From positions 12,682 through 18,205 of the forward strand of contig DHJP01000026.1 in the NCBI GenBank assembly GCA_002404395.1: a stretch of DNA of 5,524 bases, in the 5' to 3' direction. This DNA is from Clostridiales bacterium UBA4717. Lineage in GTDB: Bacteria; Bacillota; Clostridia; Oscillospirales; CAG-272. Below are positions 5,478 through 5,524 of this stretch, in pieces (position 1 is the first letter of the stretch; the number at the start of each line of letters is the position of its first letter). Below the pieces are notes generated by a model. It worked only from the letters and a program-made list of their open reading frames with translations. It ran no database searches and was not told where the DNA came from. Position numbers and translations under genes: made by a program.

Positions 5478-5524
5478 CGGGGTGTGGCTCAGCTTGGTAG
5501 AGCGCTTGGTTCGGGACCAAGAGG
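5478..5524 (+). tRNA. tRNA-Pro, anticodon CGG (5' part; runs off the window)
   Basis: The acceptor 5' strand is CGGGGTG (5478-5484), the D-arm is GCTC (5487-5490) paired with GAGC (5500-5503) around a loop containing GG, and the anticodon stem is CTTGG (5505-5509) with CCAAG (5517-5521). The 7-nt loop TTCGGGA puts anticodon CGG at 5512-5514, which reads the proline codon CCG. The start CGGGGTGTGG is typical of bacterial tRNA-Pro. The variable loop, T-arm and 3' acceptor strand lie beyond the window. Confidence 0.92.

Noticed and set aside
5263..5520. 85-residue leftward frame at the right edge
   Set aside because: It runs through the tRNA-Pro gene, its consensus promoter and the operon -35 region, has no ribosome site and no recognisable protein features.
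1..5524. CRISPR array, insertion sequence or integration site
   Set aside because: No regularly spaced direct repeats, transposase motifs, terminal inverted repeats or duplicated tRNA end are visible in the window. The tRNA 3' end, where integration would occur, is outside.

Overview
The window looks like a chromosomal segment of a low-to-mid GC Firmicute, most likely an uncultured gut-type member of the Clostridia. The evidence is sigma-A-type promoters with 17-nt spacers, strong GGAGG-type ribosome binding sites, a lysine riboswitch (L-box) with a terminator platform, a lipoprotein-anchored substrate-binding protein, and codon use typical of such genomes. The exact taxon cannot be read from the sequence.

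Layout, left to right. A strong hairpin plus T-run at 1-31 ends something that lies outside the window. A leftward gene (103-711) encodes a PPP-family phosphatase-like protein in which two of the expected metal ligands are substituted. A divergent promoter region follows (about 712-935), with tandem stem-loops in the leader of a rightward gene (936-1748) for a TIM-barrel sugar phosphate isomerase/epimerase-like protein. The next 666 bases (1749-2414) hold no intact recognisable gene. They contain a weak terminator, a leftward coding-like remnant ending in an EF-hand/dockerin-like calcium loop, and a very strong hairpin terminator.

The main unit is a leftward operon at 2415-5266. A consensus promoter (5238-5266) drives a leader that folds as a lysine riboswitch (about 5036-5221) with a Rho-independent terminator platform (4976-5013). 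The genes that follow are a lipoprotein substrate-binding protein (3999-4874), a membrane permease (3181-3945) and an ATPase (2415-3176). Together they form a polar amino acid importer whose transcription should fall when lysine is plentiful, so lysine is the most likely substrate. The binding protein is unusual: its family segments occur in circularly permuted order (lobe 2, then the C-terminal part of lobe 1, then the N-terminal part of lobe 1).

At the right edge a consensus promoter (5431-5459) drives a tRNA-Pro(CGG) gene that is cut by the window end. The most interesting point is the pairing of a clear lysine riboswitch with a circularly permuted binding protein. The phosphatase-like protein with altered ligands and the structured leader upstream of the isomerase gene are secondary points of interest.
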